From: Ochotona curzoniae
Lineage: Eukaryota > Chordata > Mammalia > Lagomorpha > Ochotonidae
Length of the DNA: 64,000 bases
Direction of reading: 5' to 3'
Assembly: GCF_017591425.1 (NCBI RefSeq)
Contig: NW_024465421.1
Location: forward strand, 24,007,001 to 24,071,000
Numbering within the stretch: position 1 is the first letter of the stretch; each line of letters begins with the position of its first letter. The position numbers and the translations under genes are program-made. Positions 1 through 64,000 of this stretch are shown here, one piece after another. Under the pieces are notes generated by a model, which ran no database searches, had not been told where the DNA came from, and worked only from the letters and a program-made list of their open reading frames with translations.

Positions 1-93
1 CCCGTGATGTCCTGAGCACAAAGGTCAGGGTTCCAGACTGGGACCAGCAGGCTCGGCGAGAGCCCCATGCTTCTCTCAGATCTTCCTTTCCAG

Positions 94-49052
<48,959 letters not shown>

Positions 49053-49487
49053 TGGCCAGCATTTTGGAACATTCTAGTTGCTGGTAGTAACAGAGGCAGC
49101 CTTTTTTTAGATGTCACCACAACCCTGCTGTTGCAGAGCTGTGGCCCCTGGGCAGGGGTGCCTGCCTCACGGCTTGCGTGGGAGGGGGTACTATGGATTA
49201 AAGTCATCCCTGAGCGTGGCCCCCCGCGGGTGCTCAGGGCCCCAGGGTTTCAGGTTCATCAAGAGAACTTGAGTCCTCCCACCCGTGTTTGTTCCCACTC
49301 GAGGCTGCTGTGCCGTCATGCACCTAGGGGTGAGGTCACATCTGGTACTCTGTACCACACTGTTCTCCCTGCTCTACAACCAGAGATGGTTCTGTGGGTT
49401 GCCACGGCCCAGGCCTCAGCCCCAGGTGGTGCCATCACTGGAGGGGACAGGACACCAGGCCCCAGCCGCCAGCCCTCCCAGGACTCC

Positions 49488-49493
49488 AATAAA
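49488..49493 (+). terminator. IFT140: IFT140 poly(A) signal AATAAA
   Basis: A canonical AATAAA lies 436 nt after the IFT140 stop and is followed by a GT/T-rich stretch (GTGTATTTTCT). The 3' UTR would therefore be about 450 nt. A weaker ATTAAA at 49197-49202 could serve as a proximal site. The TELO2 stop on the other strand is only 300 bp further on, so the two transcripts end tail-to-tail. Confidence 0.8.
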
Positions 49494-49796
49494 GTGTATT
49501 TTCTCAGCACTGAGTCCCTCTCGCCCTTTCTTCACCCGTGCTGGTGGCTCCCTCACAGAGGGCGTCTGCCCAGCTAATGCCACAGCACACCTGCCAACAT
49601 CATGTTGGGGAAGGCCAAGGTGCCCACACTGGGACCTGGCCCTGCCAGTACCATCTCCTGCCCCAGCTCTGCAGCCCCAACACCTGGGCACTCTGACTGA
49701 ACACACAAGCTGGGCCATCAGAGACCTGACCGGTGTTGCCAGGATCTCAGGCCCCTCCTCCGGTGCCCCCTCCCCCAGTAGACACCTTCGTCCAGC

Positions 49797-56875
<7,079 letters not shown>

Positions 56876-57080
56876 GCCGGCAGGGCCGAGCGGGGGCCCA
56901 CGAGCGCGGCCCGGCTGAGCACCGGGAGCCTGGGGAGCCTGCACGCTCGGCCGTCCGCCCGGCCACCTCCGGGCCGCTGCTGCGCCTGCGCAGAGGCCCA
57001 CTGGGGGCGTGGCCTGCGTCAGGGGCGGGACCTGCTCCGGAGGCGGGGTGGGTTGTGTTGGGGGCGGGGTCTGGGCAGGC
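56876..57080 (-). promoter_or_regulatory. TELO2: TELO2 CpG-island promoter with NRF1-like site and GC boxes
   Basis: The sequence just upstream of the TELO2 start is very GC- and CpG-rich and has no TATA box. It contains TGCGCCTGCGCA (56981-56992), which on the TELO2 strand is an NRF1-type TGCGCAGGCGCA, and four GC-box-like stretches at 57003-57012, 57021-57031, 57040-57052 and 57060-57073. A short direct repeat TCTCCCGAAG follows near 57100. This is typical of a housekeeping promoter. A noncoding first exon within this stretch is possible. Confidence 0.65.
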
Positions 57081-57423
57081 CGCCGGTGGGAACCGAAATC
57101 TCCCGAAGTCTCCCGAAGTGCACCAGCCGGCGCCGAGGCTGCGCGGCGCGTGCGGCCTGGGGTAAGGGATGAGGCTTTGTCCCTCCTGGTGGCTGCCCCT
57201 GAGGGTGCGCCTCCATTTCCCCAGCCAGCTCCCTGCTGATGCACGAGCTGCCAGGAAGCCGAGGACGGGCCCCTGCTGCCCACGTGGAGACTCCTGGGAC
57301 AGAATTCGCAGCCCCTGCTTCAGCTTGGTCCAGGCCTCACTTCTTGGCAGCTATGCTATTGAACATGAGTTACTGTGGGTTATTTTGTTGCCTCAGACAG
57401 ACTGGACTAAAACAGCAGCAATG

Positions 57424-57755
57424 GAGTCTGGCACAGCAGCCTAGTGGCTGAAGTACTCCCCTTGAACACGCCAGGATCCCATATGGACAGCGATTCTAAC
57501 CCTGGCAGCTTCACTTCCCATCCAGCTCCCTTCTTGTGGCCTGGGAAAGCAATTGAGGACGGCCCAAGGCCTTGGGACCCTGCACCCGTGTGGGAGACCT
57601 GGAGGAGCTCCTGGCTCCTCGCTTCAGATCAGCGCAGTTCCAGCCGTTGCAGCTGCTTGGGGCGTGATTCATCGAACAGAAGATCTTCTCTGTCTCTCCT
57701 CCTCTCTGTGTATCTGACTTTCCAATAAAAAATAAATAAACCTTTAAAAAAATAA
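57424..57755 (+). mobile_element. C-type SINE
   Basis: Full-length: GTCTGGCACAGCAGCCTAGTG head, body, and TTTCCAATAAAAAATAAATA tail. It lies between the divergent TELO2 and PTX4 starts. A weak flanking repeat (ACAGCAGCAATG / ACAGCAACAGTG) may be a decayed target-site duplication. Confidence 0.9.
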
Positions 57756-58312
57756 GACAGCAACAGTGAGCCCTGAGCTGCTGGCTCCTGGGTGACGACA
57801 GCAGGATCACTCCGGGCTCGCCACGGCTTCATGTGGCCTGTCCCTCCTCCTCCTGAGGACGCCTGCCACTGCGTCCACAGGGACCTCATTTCCTGCCAGC
57901 GCAGTCCTCTGCTCAAGGTCACACACAGGTGCCAGAATCAGGATTCTCAGTAACCCGCTACACAAGCTGCACCCCAGACAGATCAAGGGGTCCCCCATCC
58001 CGTGTGCACTGCCTTCCCCATACGACTGGGCGCCAGGGCTGATTTGGCCTTGCAGAATGCCTGTCGCTCCTGCTGAAGCCATCACGCCCCACACGCCTGC
58101 AGGGATGGGGAGGGCTTTCCTGTTTGTGTCCATCGCAGGCTGTCTCCTTGGGAACCTGAACTGCACCAGCCCACGGGGTTTGGCCGTGGATGCAGTTGGT
58201 GGGGGCGCTGGGAGCACCTGTCAGCCAGCCAAACGCCAGGGGTGGAAAAGTGCTCAACTCCGGTCAGCCGCAGGCTGGGGCTGGGCCGTGGCGGGGGTGG
58301 GAGTGTGGCTAC

Positions 58313-58340
58313 CCCAGACAGACAGACAGACAGACAGACA
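58313..58340. repeat. (CAGA)n microsatellite upstream of PTX4
   Basis: About six CAGA units lie 38 bp before the PTX4 ATG, probably in the 5' UTR or just upstream. An acceptor-like CTCCTTCAG follows at 58342-58350, so an upstream noncoding exon is possible. Confidence 0.8.
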
Positions 58341-58377
58341 TCTCCTTCAGGGTGGGGAGCCCGCGGGTTGTGCCCTC

Positions 58378-61315
58378 ATGATGAGCTGCCTGGGGAGCAG
58401 GGCCCTGGCCCTCCTCTTCCTCATCTGTGTGCTGCTGTGTCTGTCAGGGACTGCTCCACCGGGAGCCAGCCTGGCTGGGCCAAGGAAGCCGTTCTTCGAG
58501 AGGCTGCGTAGGCTAGAAGAGCAGGTATGTCCAGGCGTGGCCTGCGGGGTTCCGTGTCTGGCAGCAGCATGGGGTCGGCTCGGGGTGTCCTTCCCGCCTG
58601 TGCTGCGGTGTTGGCCGGGAAGGTGGTCTTCCTTCCCCTGCGGTCCCTGGCCCCCTGACTCCCCCCTTCTCACAGTTTCACAGACTACAGGAGGTGACCC
58701 TGACACACCTGCAGGCCATTGCTGACAACTACAGTGCATCCCTAAGTGCCCAGGCCCAGCTCCGGGCCACGGCCACAGCAATGAACCGGTCGCAGGCTGC
58801 TGTGCAGGGGGACCTGACTCGCCTGAAGACACAGATGGGTGAGTCACAGCGCAGGGGCAGGATGGTGGCCAGGCGGCTGCACGCCTTGGAGCTGGCCTGG
58901 AACCAGAAGGGCCCACAGAGGATGCAGGCACAGAAGGATGCCATCTCGGGCCTGGGCCTACGGGCACTACAGGATGCGCTGGTCCGCCTGACGCAAAGTG
59001 TCCACAGCCAGGACACCAGACTGGCTGCCCTGGAGGGGTGGCTGCCAACAGCCAACGCCAGCCCCATGGCCCTGGGGCAGAGCCCAGCCGAAGCCCCGGC
59101 ACCACCTACGCTGGCAGCCCCGAACCTCCTGAAGCCACAGAGCGGCAGGCAGGGGCTGCCTGAACCCAAGAACCCGGCTCAGGACTTCAGGGCCCAGGGA
59201 CGCCGCGGGCCAGGCAGTCACCAGGTGCTCAGTGAGGCTGCCCTGAAGGACCCTGCCCAGTGGGTGCCATCCCTCCAGGAGCCAGGAGAGGGTAAGTGCA
59301 TGAAGTACTTTTCCCACCCCACCCCCATTTCCCTGTTTCCTCTTTGTTCCTTATTTATTTAAAAATGCACTTATCTGTTTAAAAGTCAGAGTTCTGCTGG
59401 TTCATGCCCCAGAGGGCTGCCAAAGCCCAGGAGCTAGGAGCGCTAGCCTGGTTTCCCTCACAGGTGACAGGGTCCGGACATTGGGCCATCTTCAGCTGTT
59501 TAGGCCTTAGCAGGGGGCTGAGTCAGAAGTAAAGCAGGATCCAGCGCAGTAGCCCAGTGGCTAAAAAGTCCTTGCCTTACACACACCAGAATCCCATATG
59601 GGTACCAATTCTAATCCCAGCAGCCCTGCTTCCCATCCAGCTCCCTGCTTGTGGCCTGGGAAAGCAGTCAAGGACGGCCCAAAGCCTTGGGTCCCTGCAT
59701 CCGTGTGGGAGACCCAGAGGAGGCTTTGGCCTCCTGGCTTCAGATTGGCTCAGCTCCAGCTGTTGCAGTCACTTGGGGAGTGAATCAGTGGACAGAAGAT
59801 TTTCCTCTCTCACTCTCTTCCTCTCTGTATATCTTACTTTCTAATAATAATAAATAAATTTAAAAAGAAGTGAAGCAGTTTGGTCACAAGCAGGGGCCTG
59901 TATGGGCTGCTGGCACTGTGCACAGCAGCTTTATCCCCTGTGCTGCAAGTCTGGCCCCCTGGCTCCTGCTGCAGCTGTGTTCCCTCCAACACCATGAGCC
60001 CCACGCACCCTGCCCTGTTCACAGGTCCAGGTGCCAGCCAGGCTGCAGGTCCCCATAGCAGAAGAGCTGTGGAGGGCCCTCCTGCCACCGTGCAGGAGAG
60101 GAGCCATCGCGGGTAAAGGCGAGTCTGTTTCCCGTCCTGCCCATCTGCCAGGAGGGTCAGGGCCGCAGGGGACAAGACCAGCCCTCTGATGGGAGAGCAG
60201 GTGGCACGAGTGCAGAATCCCAGCACGTGAGCAGGTGGGAGAAGCAGCAAACAGCTTTACCCTGAGGGCCTGGCCCTCGGCTCACGCCTGCTGAGACCTC
60301 TGGCAGAACTAAAAACACAAACCTGCGCAGCTTCAGGTCACCAAGCTTGAGTGATGTGTCCCGAAGGCTCCGCCCTCATGGAGCTCAACTGACCCTGCCA
60401 TTCTGTGAAGCGGGGTGAGCGAGATGCTGCGGGCTGACCCCTGGGAGTGCCCAGAGCTCATGCCCAGGACCCTCTGCCATTGGGTCATCATCACCCCTTG
60501 CAGCAGAGGGAGCACCTGCAGCCTGAAGCTTCTAAAGCTTCCAGAAGCTTCCAGGTTGCCTCATGATACACAGCTGATTTTCCCTCCTCCTCTTTTTAGT
60601 TTGCGACGTGGGCCCCATGCTCATCTTCCCGAACGCCTCCACGGAGAATGTGGTCTTCCTTGGGCCCGGCTTCCCCATGCCCTTGCGGGCCCTGTCCTTC
60701 TGCAGCTGGCTGTGCACGGCCCCTGGCCGCCTGGGCACCCTGCTCTCCTACGCCACCCATGACAACGACAACAAGCTGGTGCTGCACGGCCGCGACTCCC
60801 TGGCGCCCGGCACCATCCACTTGGTGATCGGCGACCCGGCCTTCCGGGAGCTGCCCCTGCAGCCCCTGCTGGATGGCCATTGGCACCATGTGTGTGTTAT
60901 GTGGACATCCATCCAGGGCAGGTACTGGCTGCATGTGGACCGCAGGCTGGTGGCCACAGGCTCTCACTTCAGGGAGGGCTATGAGATTCCCCCTGGAGGA
61001 TCCCTGGTGCTGGGCCAGGAGCAGGACCACGTGGGGGGCGGGTTTGACAGCTCCGAGGCCTTTGTGGGGAGCATGGCCGGCATGGCCATCTGGGACCGGG
61101 TGCTGACCCCTGGGGAAGTTGCAAGCCTGGCCCTGGGGAACAAGCCCCCAGTAGGTGCCATCCTGACCCTAGCTAATGCCACTTCCCCCGGTAGGTTTGT
61201 GCAGAGGGCTAGGTGGGTCTGCCCGGAGAGCTGCCCATGGGGTGGAGCCGGGAGTGCACTGAGGTCAGGCCCTGGGCCGGCCAGGGGAGCAAGCCCACTG
61301 TGCTGGCCATCCTGA
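58378..61315 (+). CDS. PTX4: PTX4, pentraxin 4 (long pentraxin), 3 coding exons
   Basis: Exons: 58378-58524, 58676-59291, 60600-61315; the frame is kept (phases 0 and 1) and 492 codons result. PTX4 is a secreted long pentraxin. Exon 1 encodes a signal peptide (hydrophobic [14 protein letters not shown]) and [16 protein letters not shown]; exon 2 an N-terminal coiled-coil-prone, Gln/Arg-rich region; exon 3 the pentraxin domain starting [11 protein letters not shown]. The domain has [17 protein letters not shown], the pentraxin-signature-like [16 protein letters not shown], and the Ca-binding-type LGQEQD. Human PTX4 ends at ...CP; here that position is followed by TGG, and the frame runs about 25 codons more to TGA at 61313-61315. 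Two ATGs stand in tandem; the second (58381) has A at -3 and may be the real start. Confidence 0.93.
59350..59960 (-). mobile_element. C-type SINE, old copy, split by a younger SINE
   Basis: The left part 59350-59536 runs from the T-rich tail side to AAGTAAAGCA; the right part 59866-59960 continues with the head (GGCACTGTGCACAGCAGC). The two parts join logically once the insert at 59537-59865 is removed. It lies in PTX4 intron 2. Confidence 0.7.
59537..59865 (+). mobile_element. C-type SINE, younger, nested in an older SINE
   Basis: Flanked by AGAAGTAAAGCA (59525-59536) and AGAAGTGAAGCA (59866-59877). Body near consensus; tail TAATAATAATAAATAAATTT. Sense to PTX4. Confidence 0.88.
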
Positions 61316-62206
61316 CCCGGCGTGCCCTGCATGCTCCCCGGCAATGAGCCCTGCCGAGGGAGGCAGCCGTGGCATGGCTGGGGCTGGGATGCAGACCAGG
61401 GCAGGGCAAGCAGACCAGCCCTCCGGCGAGCTCAAGTGCCCTGCATGGATTCTGTGTGAGACAGGCAAGGCTTCTGTCTGCAGGCTTTGTCTCCCCACAG
61501 GCGCAGCAGGGGCACACACTGCTCCTCAAAGCCCTGGAGCGTCCTTGTGAGCAGGACGTTGCCACTGCCTGGGCCTGCTCCGACAGGGCCTCTGCCGTCT
61601 GTCCAGGCTGGTTCTGGGCACGAGCATCTGTACCACTGCTGCCATCCCTCAAGCGGAAACGGTTCCCTTTTCAGTTCCAACAGGCTCCGCAGAGCCCTTC
61701 TCTGGCAGCCCCTGCCTGGGGAGCCCAGTAGCCCTGGAGGCCAGTGTGGGCTGACTGGAAGTGCTCTGAGACCTCAGCCAGACTTGAGCCACGCCCAGCA
61801 TGTGCCTGTTCTGAGTGTGGCGGGTGGGGGCTGAGGCATTGCCACCCACTGCCAGGGTGCCTGCCCACCTCATATTGGCACACCTGGTGGACATACGTCC
61901 ACTCCCTGCCCAGCCCCCACACCAGCACTCTGCTTTCTCATCTGGACATAAATGCAAGCACTGTGCATCTGAGTCTCGCCTCCTTTCTGGACTCTGTGCC
62001 AGCACCGACTGCAGTGAGGCCTGAGCGCCTGCCCGTCTCCCTAGGGAAGTGCCCTGGGGTCCCTCGTCTGGGGTAGTGGGACAGAAGCTGAGTACCTGCA
62101 CACCAGCTTTTCTGCGAGTCCTGCTGTATCGCTCTGTGTGAATGCTTGGGAGTAGAATTTTTGGGTGGTATGATAAATTCATATCTAGCCTTGCTTCCTC
62201 TTAGGA
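61316..62206. other. PTX4 3' flank
   Basis: No canonical AATAAA was found before the SINE cluster. CATAAA at 61947-61952 is the best weak candidate for PTX4 poly(A). No other gene seen. Confidence 0.45.
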
Positions 62207-62508
62207 TTTATTTATTTTACTAGTAAGGCAGCTTTGCAGAGAGACATAGAGATCCTCCATCTTCCGCTTCACTCCCCAAGTGGTTACAACGGCTGAAGCT
62301 GAGCTGATCTGAAGCCAGGAGACCCCTCGGGGTCTCCCACACAGATGCAGGGTCCTTAGACTTTGGGCCGTCCTCGACTGCTTTCCCAGGACACAGGCAG
62401 GGAACTGGGTGGGAAGTGCAGCTCCCAGGATTAGAACCAGTGCCCATATGGGATCTCGGCACATGCAAGGTGAGGATTTAGCTACCGGGCCATCATGCTG
62501 GGCTCAGG
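62207..62508 (-). mobile_element. C-type SINE
   Basis: AGGATTTATTTATTTTACTA start, full body, and head with GGATTAGAACCAGTGCCCAT. First of four same-orientation SINEs before CLCN7. Confidence 0.88.
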
Positions 62509-62564
62509 TGGGTAGGTTCTTAATGCTGCTACAAGAACTCTATGATGCATCAAGCTTGACTCAA

Positions 62565-62868
62565 AATTATTTTTTGTTTCTATTATATTAGAAAGATACA
62601 GAGGAGAGGAGAGACAGAGATCTTTTTTGTTCTATGATTCACTCCCCAAGCAGCCACAATGGCCAGAGCTGCACCAATCCAAAGCCAGGAGCCAGGAGCT
62701 TCTTCCAGATCTCCTACGTGGGTGCAGGGTCCCAAGGCTTTGGGGTGTTGCCACAAGCAGGAAGCTGGATGGGAAGTGGAGCTGCTGGGACTAGAACTGG
62801 CACCCATATGGGATCCTGGTGCGTTCAAGGCAATGACTTTAGCCGCTAGGCCATGGCACCTGGGCCCA
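62565..62868 (-). mobile_element. C-type SINE
   Basis: GATACAGAGGAGAGGAGAGA, GATTCACTCCCCAAGCAGCC, head GGACTAGAACTGGCACCCAT. About 30 bp are missing after GGCTTTGGGG at 62744. Confidence 0.87.
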
Positions 62869-62903
62869 TATTTTTGTTTGTTAAGCGTTAATTAATTACT
62901 TTG

Positions 62904-63235
62904 TGTTTTTTTTAAGATTTATTTATTTTTTATTACAAAGTCAGATATTTACAGAGAGGAGGAGAGACAGAAAGGAAGATCTTCCATCCAATGATTCACT
63001 CCCTAACTCCCCAAGTGACCGCAATGACCAGTGCTGTGCCAATCCAAAGTTGGGAACCAAAAGCCTCTTCTGGGTCTCCCACACGGGTGCAGGGTCCCAA
63101 AGCTTTGGACAGTCCTCGACTGCTTTCCCAGGCCACAGGCAGGGAGCTGGATGGGAAGTGGGGCTGCAGGGATTAGAACCGGCGCCCATATGGTCAAGAG
63201 GAGGAATTTAGCCGCTAGTCCATGCCGCCGGGCCC
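62904..63235 (-). mobile_element. C-type SINE, young, with perfect 15-bp target-site duplication
   Basis: TAATTAATTACTTTG occurs at 62889-62903 and 63236-63250. Full-length apart from a short deletion in the head near 63193. It lies about 500 bp before the CLCN7 ATG. Confidence 0.95.
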
Positions 63236-63244
63236 TAATTAATT

Positions 63245-63395
63245 ACTTTGAAAGCCGATCCTTACTGCCACTTTGGCTGCAATGGCAGGGCTGGGCCAGG
63301 TCAAGATCTGGAACTCATCCTGGTCTTCCCGGGGCTGGCAGTGGCCACAGCACATGGAGTGTCTGGCTCCTGCTGCCCGGCGTGACCCAGCACTG
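63245..63395 (-). mobile_element. C-type SINE, very old fragment
   Basis: ACTTTGAAAGCCGATCCTTA, TTTGGCTGCAATGGCAGGGC and CTCATCCTGGTCTTCCCGGG look like a decayed minus-strand copy whose tail edge took the younger insert at 62904. Confidence 0.4.
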
Positions 63396-63399
63396 CTCC

Positions 63400-63739
63400 T
63401 AGCCAGGCCCACTGCCCCTTCTCCCGCCACGGCCGCCTGTGAGCTGAGGGCTCCCCTCTGCGGCCCGGTCCAAGCTAGGGCTCCCCTCTGCGGCCCGGTC
63501 CTCGGGGCTGCTGCCCGGGAGCCCGTCTCCTGCAGGGAAGGCTTCCCGCGCGTGCGGAGACCTGGGCTCGGCCTGCCTTCCTGCAAGACCTGCCCGACGA
63601 CCCCGGGCTGGGGAACCAGGGCCGCCGCGCTCGCGGGGCACGTGACAGCGCGCCGTCACGTGACCCGCCGCCGCCTCGCGTCACGTGGCTGCCGGCAGGG
63701 CCCGGGAGCTTCCTGTGCCGAGCGGGCCCGCGGCTGGCC
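63400..63739 (+). promoter_or_regulatory. CLCN7: CLCN7 CpG-island promoter and 5' UTR
   Basis: From about 63400 the sequence turns strongly GC- and CpG-rich and stays so past the first exon. No TATA box is seen. A 25-bp unit AGGGCTCCCCTCTGCGGCCC... is repeated exactly at 63447-63471 and 63477-63501. The E-box cluster lies at the 3' end. Confidence 0.65.
63637..63689. promoter_or_regulatory. CLCN7: Three CACGTG boxes (CLEAR / TFEB-MITF type) in the CLCN7 promoter
   Basis: Three E-boxes lie within 53 bp, ending 51 bp before the CLCN7 ATG: GGCACGTGAC (63637-63646), the perfect 10-bp CLEAR palindrome GTCACGTGAC (63655-63664) and GTCACGTGGC (63680-63689). TFEB/TFE3/MITF bind this motif at lysosomal genes, and CLCN7 is a known member of that network. 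The surroundings are a CpG island. Confidence 0.8.
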
Positions 63740-63847
63740 ATGGCCAACGTCTCCAAGAAGGTGTCGTGGTCCGGCCGCGACCGGGACGACGAGGAGGCGG
63801 CGCCGCTGCTGCGGAGGACGCCGCTGCTGAACGGGGCCGCGCGCCAG
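63740..63847 (+). CDS. CLCN7: CLCN7 first coding exon (lysosomal Cl-/H+ exchanger ClC-7); rest outside window
   Basis: The exon starts with ATG in a strong context (GCC ATGG) and gives 36 codons, [20 protein letters not shown] to ...GAARQ, then a GTGAGG donor. ClC-7 with OSTM1 carries out 2Cl-/H+ exchange in lysosomes and the osteoclast ruffled border. The N-terminal cytosolic tail holds the two acidic-dileucine lysosomal sorting signals: EEAAPLL and TPLLNG. Compared with human (from memory), the stretch between the dileucines (ARPGGG) and a GPG before AARQ are missing, so the signals sit closer together. The membrane and CBS domains lie beyond 64000. Confidence 0.95.
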
Positions 63848-64000
63848 GTGAGGCGGCTCTGCCCGCGCTTCCGGGGCCCCAGGGACGCAGCCTGGGTGTC
63901 CAGAACGGCTGGCGCCCTGGGCTCGTCCCTCTCCCCCGGGCGAGTCCCACACCTGGGCTCGGGTAGGCCCGCAGGGGGTTTGCAGGAAGCAGTCCACTTC

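Larger units (their letters stand above)
57081..58377. other. Divergent TELO2-PTX4 intergenic region
   Basis: CpG-rich at the left, then one plus-strand SINE and GC-moderate unique sequence to the (CAGA)n tract before PTX4. No TATA box identified for PTX4. Confidence 0.55.
59292..60599 (+). other. PTX4 intron 2, 1.3 kb
   Basis: Holds the nested SINE pair and then unique sequence to a good TTTTTAG acceptor. Confidence 0.7.

Overview
The window is mammalian nuclear DNA. Genes are split into many short exons with GT-AG introns, and the introns are full of tRNA-derived SINEs. The SINE consensus has a tRNA-like head, a GGTTCTAATCCC B box, a body reading 'CCATCCAGCTCCCTGCTTGTGGCC' in part, and a tail carrying CCAATAAAAATAAAT. 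This is the lagomorph C-type SINE, and the youngest copies look like the pika (Ochotona) version rather than the rabbit one. That species call comes from memory of the repeat, not from a search.

Layout. Gene identity and the human comparison come from family knowledge. IFT140 (+) fills 94-49052 with 24 coding exons; its first roughly 270 codons lie to the left of the window. The exons fall into two blocks: a WD40 half (94-18522) and a compact TPR half (40621-49052), separated by a 22-kb intron. On the opposite strand TMEM204 (-) begins and ends inside that intron (22290-37321; 3 coding exons, 226 aa). TELO2 (-) follows tail-to-tail with IFT140 (49797-56875; 20 coding exons, 833 aa) and has a CpG- and GC-box-rich promoter near 56900-57075. 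PTX4 (+) lies at 58378-61315 (3 exons). Four SINEs then fill the gap before the CpG island and first coding exon of CLCN7 (+, 63740-63847); the rest of CLCN7 lies to the right. The order IFT140, TMEM204 (nested), TELO2, PTX4, CLCN7 matches human 16p13.3 read in reverse. Every exon I list keeps the reading frame through its splice sites, and I see no disabling mutation.

The genes are unrelated neighbours, not an operon: ciliary retrograde transport (IFT140), an endothelial junction-type tetraspan protein (TMEM204), PIKK kinase maturation (TELO2), a secreted pentraxin (PTX4) and a lysosomal Cl-/H+ exchanger (CLCN7). I found no undescribed biological system. The best leads are three CACGTG CLEAR-type boxes within 53 bp of the CLCN7 promoter, a TELO2 exon-end duplication forming a cryptic 52-nt exon, an apparent stop-codon loss lengthening PTX4, two intronic minisatellites, a four-half-site DR1 array next to an IFT140 acceptor, an AATAAA just inside an IFT140 intron, and SINE insertions whose age order can be read from target-site duplications.
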